Made by a program: the position numbers and the translations under genes. Shown here piece by piece: positions 32,968 to 45,608 of a stretch of 64,000 nucleotides of DNA (position 1 is its first letter; every line of letters starts with the position of its first letter). Below the pieces are notes generated by a model, which saw only the letters and a list, made by a program, of their open reading frames with translations, did no database searches and was not told the DNA's origin. Where the stretch lies: the NCBI RefSeq assembly GCF_905171765.1, contig NC_053390.1, positions 164,960,166-165,024,165 on the forward strand, written 5' to 3'. Source of the DNA: Bufo bufo. Its lineage: Eukaryota > Chordata > Amphibia > Anura > Bufonidae.

Positions 32968-33715
32968 TTAAAGGAAAGCTGTGTGAGTGGTGTGTAGTGT
33001 AAATGAGTCCAGTTATGGTTCCCTTCGTACAGGAGGAGTCCCTCTCAATGCATTTTACTGCTGGTTTATGAGAGCGCAGTGTCTGAATGCAAGTGAGTAT
33101 GAAGATAAAATTACAGAACCGGACTCAGTATCACGTACACTATCCACTGCTTACTCTAGTTTGGGGGGGACGCATTGGACCTGACTAAAGGGAATCTATG
33201 CTATCATCCTGATAAAAGCATTGAAATGTGGCAGAAATATTTTTATTGAGCTGCCATTTTAGTCCCAGTCTAAAAACTGCCCAGGGTGTCCAACAGAGAA
33301 AAAATTGCCCAGCCAATCATTAGCCACAGCGGTGACCTGCCAAATCGGTGATTTGCTGAATGGCATTTCCAGTGTGTTGTAACAGGATAATGAAGTAGAG
33401 ACCAGCGGGGACCCCATAAGTGTGAGACCACATTTATAACCCACTCTGAGCCCTTCGCCAAGATCTTTTCCCTTTAATTATCACTTATACACAAAACTGC
33501 TTGCTTCAGTGATGATTACTTGACACACCATAAAGTCCAGTACATGTATCATTTCTTGGAGCTCAATGGATTAATAGCTGATTATTATATATTTTTTTTT
33601 CTTGGTTCCAGTGAACGACAGGAGAAATTTTTCAAGGGCTTTATACTTTTTTCCCAACCAGAAAATTTATGTAAAGTTTGGCATGTTGCTTTTGCACAAA
33701 AGTTTTTCCCTTTTA

Positions 33716-33899
33716 GGGCTTCTGCACGCAGCCATTGGTCGGCCGTTCCGTGCATTGGGGTCCTGCAATTTGTGGTCCCCAATGCACGGGCAACATCAGT
33801 GCTTCCATGGGGCTCCGTTGCGCACCACACCTTCCGGATTGCGGTGCCCGCATATTGTAGACCCGCTGTTTGCCAGGCAACGGCCGTGTGCATGAGCCC
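33716..33899. repeat. Foldback MITE (GGGCTTCTGCACGC / GTGTGCATGAGCCC)
   Basis: Inverted ends with interior CCGTGCATTGGGG / CCCCAATGCACGG palindrome. TTA at the right edge; left triplet TTA (33713-33715). Confidence 0.7.
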
Positions 33900-34073
33900 T
33901 TAGGCTGAGGCTACACGACACAACCAAAGATTACTGTGTAGCAGTGCAGACATTCAACTGAATGCGGTCACAGTGCGGCTTGTAAATTACAGTGACCCCA
34001 GAATCACCAAAAATCTAGCAGTGTTTGAATTTTTTTTTTAATGGGCTCGAAGTCGTTGCATCCTCTGAGTAGC

Positions 34074-34720
34074 TGTCACGACCGCTATCCCAGCAGCGGT
34101 CGTGTCGCACCAGACAGAGGGGGAGGGGGACCCTTATCTACGGATGGGAATAGTATGGCCACCCCTGACTAACCCTAAGCTGGCACCTGTCTGCCCTGAT
34201 ACCCTAGACGGGGTGTGAACCGTGCGGCGAGCAGGATGCCTAAACCCTCAGTCACCCTAACAAGCCTAGAGTGGGGAAAGGCCGATGGGAGCACTAGTCA
34301 CCATCACTCATGTCTAGGAGAACAGCAGGGGAAGCCAGCAACAAACAAACTATAGCAGAAATAGACTTATCCAGTCACGAGCAGAGAAGGCGATCCCAAT
34401 CACGACAGTCCACGCCGGACAAGAGCTCCACAGCAACACCATCAAACGATCACCTTCAAAGGTCAGAATAGAACTGGAAGTAAGGACTATATCTGGCAAT
34501 GACTGCAAGTGAAACTGAAACTAATATAGTAGCTGGGAGTGGCAGACAGAACTCACCTGAGAAGGATGCCTACAAACTCCCAGTCAGGACAAAAAGGTTC
34601 ACAAGGCAAAACCCAGATGACATACACTGAACCACGGAGCAAACTCACAAGCTATCGCGAGTAGCAAGTCGCTGCGACCTTCTCCTCCCAGACCTGTCTG
34701 GATCAGTCACAGTCGTGACA
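34074..34720. mobile_element. Solo-LTR-like element (TGT...ACA, 5-bp duplication)
   Basis: A 647-bp unit begins TGTCACGACCGC, ends CAGTCGTGACA and is flanked by an exact 5-bp duplication GTAGC (34069-34073 and 34721-34725). TG...CA ends, LTR-like length and 5-bp duplication suggest a solo LTR left by recombination. The outer 9 bases are also inverted repeats (TGTCACGAC / GTCGTGACA), so a TIR transposon is an alternative. No retroelement proteins are encoded. Confidence 0.65.
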
Positions 34721-34725
34721 GTAGC

Positions 34726-35609
34726 GCTCCTTTTTAGTTCAGTGGCTGCTCTTCTACACAGTGATCTTTGGTGATGCGATGGCCGGACAGGTTTATTATA
34801 ATTTTTACAAATTGGCATGACTTGTAGCTCCGATATGTATTTTGTGACACACAGCCAATAATCCACCAAATTTGCAAAGAACTGTGTGCCTCTTTATTAG
34901 ACATGTAGATATTTTATGCAGATTTGTACCTTACTCCTTTGCATTTCATTCTAAGCCGGTATATGAAATGCTGGAAACACCCCCAAGATGTTATTGTCCA
35001 TATGATAACCGTAAAAAAAAGATACATTTCTTTACAGGTGTCTAAAAATAATTTTCTGGCATAGAACATATGGTGCCAACATAGAAAACTGACAGATTAT
35101 TTTCTGAATGATGGACCGGCCATAGACACGGATCATTGGCTCTGGTTGTAGATGGCACATTATCTTTTCGTCGCTGGCACCCATAACCGTTGGCCAATGC
35201 ATATGTGTTATATATGTGGACAGCTTGTAGCTAGTCATGCCATACATGTGAATGAGCGCGTAGAAACGTACGGTGGCGACATGCTCACGTTTTGTGTAGG
35301 AGGCCGGGCAGAGCGCTTTAATGGAGTTTAGCTGTTCAGTTTCTTTCTACGATGTTTAATCTCTTTTGCTGTTGGTGGCTGTATTGGCAATAATGTGATG
35401 TGTTTTCTTGTTCATTTTTGACACGGTCAGTGAATCCCAGACATTGCTGTCCAGAGTCTCCACAGACAGCGCACGTGGCTTTAATGTGTGTATTCACAAG
35501 GACTTAGTTACCAGGCCTGAAACTTCTGCACGTGCTCAGTAGTAAGTTCTTCCTCCACAGACTGGGCATGTCTGCAGTCATCTCAGAAGTGCTGGACAGG
35601 AAGACAGCA
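34726..35609. other. APC intron 1, unassigned
   Basis: No gene, transposon ends or tandem repeats were recognised. Confidence 0.35.
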
Positions 35610-35613
35610 TTAA

Positions 35614-36043
35614 ATGGGTCGTCCAGAAATAAGTACCTTTTCACAGGTGCCTGCAGCCTTTCTTTCCACTATGGAAAGATTCATACTTTCCAGCTTCCCG
35701 CCACTCCGGTCCCGCGTGTCGGCTCCTGGTCCATCTGCTGGTCCAAGGCTTGTTTAGTTTGTCCCCAGCACGAAGATGATCATTGCTTTGCTGCAGCCAA
35801 TAACTGGCTTCACAGTGATGTTTCTCTGGTGGACAAGTCACCGCTGAATCCACTGATTGGCTGCTGCGGAGCAGGTGATCCTGTCCCTGCCAGGCACAGA
35901 TTAAACAAGCCATGTAGCAGAAGATAGACACATGGGAGCCATTGCGTAGGGTAAGAGCTGTGAAAAGCAGATAAGTGTCAATCCTATAAAGAAGGCAGCC
36001 TGCGGGCACCTGAGAAAAGGTATTTGTTCGCAGACAACCCCTA
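35614..36043. repeat. TTAA-type inverted-repeat element
   Basis: TTAAATGGGTCGTCCAG at the left and GCAGACAACCCCTAT at the right are diverged inverted ends. Inner arms AGTACCTTTTCACAGGTGCC / GGGCACCTGAGAAAAGGTAT and GCTGCAGCCAATAACTGGCT / AGCCATTGGCTGCT-like sequences pair. Confidence 0.6.
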
Positions 36044-36261
36044 TATTATGGCAGCACTGAATATAGCAGCTGCAGTTTTTTTTTACATTTATCGCTTCTT
36101 CCCATTTAGACATACACAGGAGTCTCTGCATTTCAGGATATACATAGAGTTTTTCTAATCTCATTATTTTTTTTATGACAAATTCATACAATTATTAATA
36201 TGTATTCTAATAACAGCTTTTTGCAGTGATTTAAATTATTTAGTGCAATATGGTATATAAG

Positions 36262-36489
36262 GGGTTATCTAAGAGCTGTAATGCCCCGCTCCCCCCCATA
36301 TGCCCCTCACAGAGGTTGTACTTGTCTCACTCCCCGACACCCGCGTCCCTTCTCATACTGGCACGGCCGTCGCTGCATCACCCCGTCGCGCGGATGAAAA
36401 CATCCGGGTGCCAGGGACTAAGGTAAGTACAACCTCCGTGAGGGGCCTGGGCATATGGGGGGGCATTATAGATCTTGGATAACCCCCTT
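36262..36489. repeat. TTAA-type foldback element
   Basis: GGGGTTATCTAAGAGCTGTA on the left pairs with TAGATCTTGGATAACCCCC on the right. Inner arms CCCATATGCCCC...GTTGTACTTG and GTACAACCTC...GGGCATATGGG form a hairpin. TTAA at the right edge is intact, left is altered. Confidence 0.65.
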
Positions 36490-36499
36490 TAAATTCCAT

Positions 36500-37420
36500 C
36501 TAGGTAGCCTGATTACTTTCATGGTAAGGAGAAAAAGCCTGATGTTACCATCTACTAGAGGAAAGTTGCTATTACTAAATTATTGGCCGAGTCCTTGGCT
36601 TACCGACCCCACAGCTTGTAGATCAGTAAAGCAATAGAGAACAGCAGGTTGTACTATTATACACATAAACAATCTTTGCTTTTATATCTTTGGGTGTTGA
36701 CTCGTTGGCCTTTACTGATCCTGTTATAACCCTCTAGCTGATTCCCTGCCACTAACGTCCGCCTCATCCAATGTTTCTCTTTGGACGTTATGTCCTATAG
36801 AATAAGACTGCGGAGTCGGATACAGGAAGTGGGAATGTTTCTATCAATGTAAAAATAGCTGCACAGATTACAGGGAAACAGCCGTCTTCTTGTCCGGATT
36901 TAATTGGAGCAGAATTGTTTCTTTGTGTCTTACTCGGTTAAAGGCTATGACGAATGATAGTTTTTGGGAAAAGAAACAAAGACTTGTGTCTTCTGCTTGA
37001 TATCCCATAAAAACATACGGGGCCAACTGGGATAGACCAGCCTGGTGTCCCTCAAGCTCGGCTGAGAAGATTCTGTAGCTTTGGCTGGTCAGAAGATCTC
37101 CAGAGTTTGGACTGTGTAACCTGGAGTCAATTTCAGTTAAAATGGTGGAGCTTATTTTTTCAAGCAAGCAGCGACGCTTTGGGCAGTTTATATGCCATAT
37201 TAACCAGTGTCGCCAATGAATCAAATCTCATGTAAAATTGACAGACATGTGTCTAGAGGAAAGCATTGGATTGGAAAAATCCATCAGCTCCATGCTTCCC
37301 CTGACAGCTGACCTCTATCAAGGGTCTACCGGAACCCTCAGTTTAATGGTAGATATCACTAGTGGTCTATGACCAGTTTAATAAAGAGAGGTTGTCTGTT
37401 TTTTTTTTTTGTTTTTGTTT
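36500..37420. other. APC intron 1, unassigned
   Basis: No gene or repeat architecture recognised. Confidence 0.35.
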
Positions 37421-37425
37421 TTTTT

Positions 37426-37853
37426 ACTATTGATGACCCATCCTCAGGATAGGTCATCAATATCAGATTGATGGGGGTCTGACTCCTGGCATCCCTGCTG
37501 ATCAGCTGTTTGAAGAGAAGGCAGCTCTTGTATGATCGCTGCCTTCTCTGCGCAGCAATTTCAGTGTGAGCAGTGTAAATACAAGTATGGCGTCCCCATT
37601 CACGTTTATGGGACGGCTCAATCTGTTCAAGTGAATAGAGCTGTCCCATATAAGTGAATAGGGACTCCATACCTGTAATTACACCTGCTCACCACTGCAA
37701 TTGCTGCTGCGAGCGGGTAAACAAAGCAGAGAAGGCAGCGCTCGCTCGTATGAGCACTGCTTTCTCTTCAAACAGCCGATCGGTGGGGGTGCCGGGGGTC
37801 TAACCCCTGCCGACCTGATATTGATGACCTATTCTGGTCATCAATAGTAAAAA
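37426..37853. repeat. Inverted-repeat element (ACTATTGATGACC ends)
   Basis: TTTACTATTGATGACCCATC / GACCTATTCTGGTCATCAATAGTAAA inverted ends. Inner arms GCTGTTTGAAGAGAAGGCAG and its complement, and GTGAATAGAGCTGTCCCATA with a duplicate in reverse. Related debris at 375-470. Confidence 0.7.
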
Positions 37854-38646
37854 GCAGACACCCTTTTAAGATGCATTGAAATCTCTCCAAAAGACCACCT
37901 CTTTGAGAAGACCACCCCATATCCAGACTAGATTTCCTTTGACAGATTTTCCATTTCACCATATTCTTTTCACACTGGCCATCTTTTTCGAGAGGACCAG
38001 TCATTTATTGCAGTTTTGTTTGGTCACCTGAAAGAGGTTTCGCCATATTACGTTTACATTTTTTCTTTCCTAGTGAAAGACAATAGCATTTCTAAAGTGA
38101 AAACAAAAAATCTATTTGAAAAAGCTAAAGCCTGTGAGAGAGAACACAAAAAAGCTGCTCGGCGTCCGTCTCATCAGATATATATATATATATATATATA
38201 CTTTAACACTCATTAGCCCTATAGCTCCAAGTGTATGGATGTGGTGCTCCAAATCTTCCCTGGAGCTACAAGGGTAAAAATCAATTTCCTGTGGTTCCGG
38301 GAAGGACGCAGCTGCAGACGATTTTTCTCCAACACTATGAAATCACTGGTGTGTGCAAAAACCATTGTTCCATTGGTAATTCAGCATTTTACTCTCTTCT
38401 GCCAGTTCTTGATCCTTACTGGGAGAGGATACAGATTATGACCTTATAGCCATAGGTTTTTTGTGATTACACCAATTTTAGATCTGTTTTTGTGTACTTA
38501 TTGCTATTCCATCTCCTGTGTTCAAATATGCATTGCCCTAATGGGAGCCCCCTTCCTTATCTACAGCTGAGTGAGGACATCTTTGGTACCAAACTGGAAA
38601 ATCACTGCAGGCACGCTACACATGGCAGATGCTTTGTTACTGAAGT

Positions 38647-38937
38647 AAGGGCCCTATTACACCTGCAGATTGCGCTCCTCAGCGGAGAAGACCACTGCAT
38701 TTACATGCAGCGATCTCCTCCACAGTATAGGGAGGAGCAATTCTTACGCCATCACTCGTCCCCATACAGAATCGTTGTTTGCCGGCAGCCGATCATGATT
38801 ACACGGCATGATCTGCCACCGACAAGCGAGGATTTTTAAGTCGGCTAAAAGATTTAAATTACCCAACAAACAAATGTTTGCTCATTCATTGGGTAATCTG
38901 CGGCAGTATTACACTGCCAGATCATCGCTAATAATTT
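38647..38937. repeat. Foldback MITE (GGGCCCTATTACACC)
   Basis: GGCCCTATTACACCTGCAGA at the left and GGCAGTATTACACTGCCAGA at the right. Interior palindrome around CGATCATGATTACACGG. A similar, more decayed element occupies about 61190-61480 (GATCTCCTCCACAGCTTGGG against GATCTCCTCCACAGTATAGG). Confidence 0.5.
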
Positions 38938-39266
38938 TTGTAAATGGTGGATTTAGAGCCCATTCAGACTCCTGATCTAAATGGGACCCAGCACTTTTCG
39001 CTCCCTGGTCTTCTGCCAGTGCTACATTGCACTGTGACCTGACATCGCACAGTGTACACCTATATGCAGTTAGGACACAGCACAGCGGGTGCCTAGAAGA
39101 CGACCACGGGGCAGCATGTACAGCCAGCACAGGCAGTGCTACACTCGCCGCTCCCCGCATTTCCTGCATACTAATGAGCACTTCCATAATTAAAGTGCTC
39201 ATTAGTATTCACTTTATAACATGCATTGCCATTTTCCTCCTACTTTTGGGAGAAAAAAAGTGTCTT

Positions 39267-39660
39267 GGGCTACTTTCACACTGGCGTTTCAGGGATCTCA
39301 CAAGCGGCTCAAAACGGATCAGTTCAGCCCCAATGCATTCTGTTTGCCTCCGTTCAGCCTCCATTCCGCTGCTTGCAGCGTTTTGATGTCCGCTTGACGA
39401 TGCGGAGCCAAACGGATCCGTCCTGACTTACAATGTAAGTCAATGGGGACGGATCCGTTTTCACTGACACAATATGGTGCAATTGAAAACTGATCCGCCT
39501 CCCATTGACTTTCAGTGTAAGTCAAAACGGATCCGTTTGCATTATCATGGTAATGCAAACGGATCCGTTTTGAACGGATACAAGCGTTTGCATTATAGGT
39601 GCGGATCCGTCTGTGCAGATACCAGACGGATCCGCACCTAACGCAGGTGTGAAAGTAGCT
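39267..39660. repeat. Foldback MITE (GGCTACTTTCACACTGGCG)
   Basis: Ends GGGCTACTTTCACACTGGCG / CGCAGGTGTGAAAGTAGC with TTA at the right. Interior has many AACGGATCCGTT palindromes. Same family as 607-818, 42026-42422, 52468-52959 and 57779-58262. Confidence 0.8.
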
Positions 39661-39681
39661 TTATACAGCGGAAAATGCAGT

Positions 39682-39727
39682 ATGTGTGTGTGTGTGTGTG
39701 TGTGTATGTATATATATATATATATAT

Positions 39728-39803
<76 letters not shown>
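39682..39803. repeat. (TG)n(TA)n microsatellite
   Basis: TG tract then about 100 bases of TA repeat with few interruptions. Confidence 0.97.
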
Positions 39804-39807
<4 letters not shown>

Positions 39808-42022
39808 TTTTCCGGTCATTGTAATCCTGCCTGTGATAATAATGAGATGACTCTTTCTCAGGTTCAGTGGCCAGTGTAACGATTGTAGGATCTCAGGATT
39901 TCTTTAGCTGTTGATAGATTTCACTAATAAAAGTGGTAAAATGCTGATTTTATTTTTTTGCTAGGGTGAGCCTGATCAATACAAGCGGCTGCAGTGGTGC
40001 GTCAGCATAGGCGCTTTAGGGCTGCGATCAATATTCTTTTTTACCCTTGCAGCCCCCATGGTAATTACGTAGCCTGCACAGCTCATCTTTGTTACTTGGG
40101 AAACCTGCCGCTTGTAAAATCCCACTAGCTTTCTGAAAAGCAGAATGGCTGAGAAATCCAGCAGACAGAGGAACCTTGCTGAAGACATGAGTAATGATTC
40201 CTGGCAGCGATGCCTTCCGCCATGTCTGAGCCTTCTATTTTCGCCTGTCTAGCATTGCGTGCTGCGGGGCGGGTTGGAGGAGGGTCGCCTGCTCTGTATT
40301 CACTTGATAACATGCAGAATTCAAGTGACCCAGAATATGTGCAGCACTCCCTTAACGCCATGTCACACAGCATTGCCTATGGCTGGCGAGCATTGTTCAG
40401 GGGCTTTACATGTACACGAACTGACAAAGAATTTTGGCCTGGACATGGAGAGTATCTTTAGCTTGTTTAAAATACTTAACATTTCCAAAGGATGTGCAGA
40501 AGTGGAAAGCATTTCATTCAGTGCCATACAGTGACTCAGCCACTGAGTATTAAATCCAGATTTTACTTGTTTGCCTATATGAGGAACATAAGGAGGTCTT
40601 TCCATATGTCCTATCAGGCATATAGCCGGTTCTGGACCCCCATCTAGGAGGGCCGCTGATATGCCCCTGCCATGTATGATGACGTGCTGGTGGGTCATTA
40701 ATACAAATGGCTGGCATGTAATTCTACAGGGTCAGTGTATGGTCAGCGATAACTTCCCCTGGTGGCTAGGGAGGTTTTTTGGGGGGCTTTATTCGCAATA
40801 TTTGTATATTTCCCAATACTTTGGTTTGTTGCTTTAGGATAGCTAAGCTGGCCTATACACCAGATTTTGGAAGTATTGCCTGACCCTCTAATTGCTCTCC
40901 CCCCAATATAACAGATATATGGGGAGATGAGGATTGGGCAGCTGGTTCTCCAGGAGATAAGCCACTGACGGATATGTATGGCAGTAGCTTTCTTCTCTCC
41001 CTGTGTCAGGACACTTGCATGCTCAGCTGAGCCGCGCGTGTCTGTGTATGAAAGGGTTGGTAGAAGGAGCGTTCGGCCAAGGGGTTTCACTGCTAATAGA
41101 AATGTATCCCCTCCAACAGATACCGCTGTTATTTCATTTTCCCCAAATACCACCATTTATCAAAACTGCCTTATTCTAAAATGATTAGCCTACCATCGTG
41201 CCCTGTGGCAAATCAGTTTTGATCAATTGCTGTAGGTTACGTCCTGCTTAGGAGCCTTGAAACGTAGGACGTAAGAAGCCTCATTGGTAAGAACACAGGG
41301 CGTGGTTAGTCACATGATCTCTTGATGCCAGGACACATCTCACTGCCCTAAGGCAGGATGGCACAGCAGTCACAGGACATCAGAAAGTAGCATTCAAGCA
41401 TGGAGGATAAGAGAAAACCGTTGTACTAATGAGGTAAATTTAGAGGAAAAAAATGGGAGCTAGAGGAATGGGATCCAGAGTAATTGATGAAAATGCACTT
41501 TAGAGTTAAAAATCGTTTAGATCAGCAAATCTGTGGTCAGTCCAGGACACGCATCCGTAATACTGTTCAGTGAAACTGGCCTGATGGGGTGTCGCCAGCT
41601 TTGGCTTTGTTCACACTGGTTATAGTGGAAGCGTAATGCTGTGCCCAGTCTGTCACACGACTGATCCAAGCAATGACTGACCAACTCTATTGACCATATA
41701 ATGGGGTCTATCAAGGTTCTTGTTCTATTCTTGCCATCAACAGAAGCTTGTACCTGCAAGTGTGGACTGAACCTAGAGGCCTCCATACAAGTTAGTGCAT
41801 TGTTGTATGGAGGTTTGGCTGACACCCTAATGTGTATCAGGAGCTTCCGACATTGAGGGAGAGAGGGATCAGGCAAAATTAACGTTTTCGGACAATCCCT
41901 TTATTCTCTCTCTGGAGACAAGCCGCCACTCTCCCCATAGAATGCACATACATGTTCGGCTGTGCATGAAGGAGGAGTTCGGTACTCAGGAGAGATGGCG
42001 GTCTGGCCAGCAGCTATTGAAC
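39804..42022. other. APC intron 1, unassigned
   Basis: No coding sequence with supporting features. GTACGTCC-like and GTAGGACGTAAG phrases (about 41235-41275) form a weak inverted repeat. Otherwise unrecognised. Confidence 0.35.
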
Positions 42023-42025
42023 TTA

Positions 42026-42422
42026 GGCTACTTTCACACTAGCGTTTTGGCTTTCCGTTTCTGGGCTCTTAGAAGCGGTCCAAAACGGATCAGTTTTGCT
42101 CTAATGCATTCTGAATGGAAAAGGATCCGCTCAGATTGCATCAGTTTGCCTCCATTCAGTCTCCATTCCGCTTTGGAGGCGGACACCAAAACGCAGCACA
42201 CAATGTAAGTCAACGGGGGCGGATCTGTTTTCTCTGACACAATAGAAAAGAGATCCGTCCCCCATTGACTTTCAATGGTATTCATGACGGATCCGTCTTG
42301 GCTATAGAAGACCTTATACAACCAGATCCGTTCATGACTGATGCAGCCGGTTGTATTATGGTAACGGAGCGTTTTTGCAGATCCATGACGGATCCGCAAA
42401 AAACGCTAATGTGAAAGTAGCC
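42026..42422. repeat. Foldback MITE, TTA duplication
   Basis: TTA at 42023-42025 and 42423-42425. Ends GGCTACTTTCACACTAGCG / CGCTAATGTGAAAGTAGCC. Interior GGATCCGT palindromes. It abuts the TTAA element starting at 42427. Confidence 0.88.
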
Positions 42423-42426
42423 TTAA

Positions 42427-43097
42427 AGGGTTTCTACCACCACATTTTGACCTAATTAGCTGTCAGACACTAGCGATCTGCTAGTGTCTGCTGTACCTAA
42501 CCATGCTATTGTAATTCCTTTCTCTGCAGCGGTTACCCTAAAAAACGTAGTTTTATTGGTATGCAAATGAGCCTCTAGGTGCTATGGGGGGGTCTTTTCA
42601 GCACCTAGAGGCTCCGTCCACTCACTATTTCTGCCGCCCAGCGCGCTCCAGCCCGCCCCTCTCCTCTAGATTGACAGCCTACTCGCGCCTGCGCCGTGTG
42701 CTTCTGTATTCGGCGCAGGCGTCGTGACTGTTGGACTGCTCCCTGCGCCGTAATTTGCGCAGGCGCAGTGAAGATGCCGGCGCAGGGAGACAGTCACTGC
42801 GCCGAATACAGAAGCGCACGGCGCAGGCGCAAGTAGGCTGTCAATCTAGAGGAGAGGGGCGGGCTGGAGCGCTCTGGGCGGCAGAAATGGTGAGTGGACG
42901 GAGCCTCTAGGTGCTGAAAAGACGCCCCCATAGCACCTATAGGCTCCGTCCACTCATTTGCATAACAATAAAACTACGTTTTTTAGGGTAATCGCTGCAG
43001 AGAAAGGAATTACAATAGCATGGTTAGGTACAGCAGACACTAGCAGATCGGTAGTGTCTGACAGCTAATTAGGTCAAAATGTGGTGGTAGAAACCCT
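42427..43097. repeat. 671-bp near-perfect palindrome, TTAA-flanked MITE
   Basis: TTAA at 42423-42426 and 43098-43101. The left arm (AGGGTTTCTACCACCACATT, GACCTAATTAGCTGTCAGAC, CCTTTCTCTGCAGCGGTTAC, ATGCAAATGAGCCTCTAGGT, CTAGATTGACAGCCTACTCG) is repeated in reverse complement on the right with few changes. The centre lies near 42760-42780. The TTAA target suits piggyBac-type mobilisation. Confidence 0.9.
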
Positions 43098-43260
43098 TTA
43101 AAGGGGGTCTGTCACTGACTTTCCACTAAACTACCGTACCAGCAATGGCTGTCGGCCCGAGGTAAAAGTATTCTGAACTTACCTGTATGACAGTTTGGTG
43201 GTTTTAGAACGTGCAGCAAAATGACTTTTATTCCTATGCAAATCGGCTCCCAAGTGCCCA

Positions 43261-43309
<49 letters not shown>
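43261..43309 (+). repeat. Poly-G tract, 49 bases
   Basis: Uninterrupted run of G. The frames encoding poly-Gly/poly-Pro across it are artefacts. Such a tract can fold into G-quadruplexes, and its true length may be uncertain in assembly. Confidence 0.95.
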
Positions 43310-43594
43310 CTTCTTTTTAAAGCACGCCTCCTTTCTTTGATATCTGCTCTCCCCAAAGGCTTCCTTCTCTCCCTTGATGTCACAGTGAAGTGGCTCCAAG
43401 TCTCACACTGGCGCCCTCTGCTGTGCGCTGCATTCCTTTTTATGGCCCATATCCCTGAAAAGAAAAGCCTGTCCAGCTGGTCACTTGGGAGCCAATTTGC
43501 ATAGGAATAAAAGTCTTCAGTGACCACCAAACTGTCATGCAGGTATGTTTAGAAGGATTTTACCACGTGCTGATGGCCGATGCTGGTAGTTTAA

Positions 43595-44033
43595 AGGGGT
43601 TATCCAATGTAAAAAATAAAAATCAGACATCATGTAGTACATGACAATCTCTTTCTAGCAAAGCCAGAACCAGCCCTGTACCTCACATGGATCCAGAGAT
43701 CTCCACATTCATTGCTCTGCTAGATTTATATCAAGCTGACAGCTCAAGGGGAGTGTCCTTTCTGCTGCAGCTCAGGGGACGTGTCTCAGCTCTCCCTATC
43801 ACATCTCAGGAGGCAGTTGAAGGATGAAACTGAGCATGTGCGGCCATCTCAGTGAGCAGGTCAAAGAAATAAGAAAAAGAACAAACAGCAGGTGGCGCTA
43901 TACAGATACATTTTATTGAATAACTCAGTGGCTATGCTAAATTTATAATTACGGTACATACAATTACAAAGGTCTTCAGATCCAGGTGCTGGTTTGAAAA
44001 CTGTAGAATATTTTTTGTGGGACAACCCCTTTT
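43595..44033. repeat. Nested TTAA-flanked MITE
   Basis: TTAA at 43591-43594 and 44034-44037. Ends AGGGGTTATCCAATG / GGGACAACCCCT. Removing it rejoins GATGCTGGTAGTTTAA with ATAGGGAACAG of the outer element. Confidence 0.65.
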
Positions 44034-44695
44034 AAATAGGGAACAGTCCGTGGCAAAATCCCTTTAAGATGTGAGAATGTTGATTGTTTGCTGTCTCATT
44101 TCATTAACCCTTAAACTATCATCAGAATTAATAATCTATTCACGGACAAACAGGTGTCCCATCCTTAGCTGGATCCCGACCAGGCCATGTCCAGGACATC
44201 CAGTAAGTGGTCTAAAAATGCCCACAAGAGCGCATCATAAAGAATGTAGTAAATGTGACTTACTAGCCCATGACAAGTGTCATTATTCAGCAGCGCATTG
44301 CGGTAGATTTCCTTTCTAAAATATATTTGCAGCCGCCTGTTAACCTATTAAGAACACTTGTCCCTTGCTCCCATCCTGTGGACACCACAGCACATAAATA
44401 GCATGGAAGCTCTTCAAGGGAAATACCTGCTCAGGGTGAATGTTGACACTGGCCAATTTATAAAAGTATAATGGAAATTGCTGAGATTGACCGAACCTGC
44501 AGAATTGATCCCTAAACACTTTTGGAGGAGATTTATTGAAACAAGTGCAAGGAGTGAGATGTTTTCTTATGGCTATCAGTCAGATTCCAGTATTTAATAT
44601 ATAAGTGACTCCCTGGGACATGAAAACTGCCATCTGGTTGGTTGCCGTGGTCATCTGCTTCACTTATTTGCCCCAATTTTGATAAATCACCTTAA

Positions 44696-45608
44696 AGGGG
44701 TTGTCTTGCTTCAGCAAGTGGCATTTATCAAGTAGTGAAAGTTAAAGGGGTTGTCCGGGATTGAGGACTTTGTTCCATTAGTACAGACAGACAAACATAT
44801 AACATACATTCATGTCCTACTTTTTCCACATGTTTCTGAAGTCCCATTTTCTTATATTCTTCGCCGGAAGTGAAGTTTTTTTTAGACTCTGTGAGGTACC
44901 GGGTCCCTTGCAGGAGCGCTGAAGCCTCTTCTTCCGGCTGCTCAGGGAGCCCGGTGACGTCACCGTCACTGATGGGCAGGCTTTAGCACTGCTCTAGCCA
45001 GTAAAACGGCTAGGACAGCGCTGAAGCCTGCCCATCAGAGCCGGTGACGTCACCGAACATACTGCTGGGCGGAAGCCTCCTCTCGGCAGTGTGTTTTTGT
45101 AAACAAAAGAGCCTTTGCCCTGCGCGATTTAGCGCAGCGCAAAGGAGAGCATCGGAGTCAGGGGGGCTGCCTGGGTAAAAATAGAGGTTTGTCCGGGTTC
45201 AGCTCTGAACCCGGACAACCCCTTTAATACAAGGCACTTACTAATTGTTATCCATATTGCTTCCTTTGCTGGCTTGATTAATTTTTCCATCACATTATAC
45301 ACTGCTCGTTTCCATGGTTACAACCACCCTGCAATCCAGCTGTGGTGGCCGTGCTTGCACACTATAGGAAAAAGCGCCGGCCTCTCTTGTGGCTGGGACA
45401 GTGGGAGCGCACATAGGCTGGTGCTTTTTCCTGTATTGTGCAACCACGACCACCACTGATGGATTGCAGGGTGGTCTGTAACCATGGAAACGAGCAGTGA
45501 TTAATGTGATGGAAAAAAGAATCCAGCAAGCAAAATGGATAATAACAATATAAGTGGCTTCACTTCCTCTACCTAATAAATGCTATTTGCTGAAGCGGCA
45601 CAACCCCT
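44696..45608. repeat. TTAA-type MITE, outer element
   Basis: TTAA at 44692-44695; altered CTAA at 45609-45612. AGGGGTTGTCTTGCTTCAGC / GCTGAAGCGGCACAACCCCT ends. Inner arms TCCATGGTTACAACCACCCT / GGGTGGTCTGTAACCATGGA. Split by 44746-45223. Confidence 0.75.
44746..45223. repeat. TTAA-type MITE nested in the outer one
   Basis: TTAA at 44742-44745 and 45224-45227. AGGGGTTGTCCGGGATTGAG / GAACCCGGACAACCCCT ends. Inner inverted arms GTGACGTCACCG and GCCTGCCCATCA. Confidence 0.85.

Larger units (their letters stand above)
43102..44063. repeat. TTAA-flanked MITE with nested copy
   Basis: TTAA at 43098-43101 and 44064-44067. Left end AGGGGGTCTGTCACTGACTT; right end complement reads AGGGATTTTGCCACGGACTG. 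A second TTAA element (43595-44033) sits inside. Includes the poly-G tract. Confidence 0.65.
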
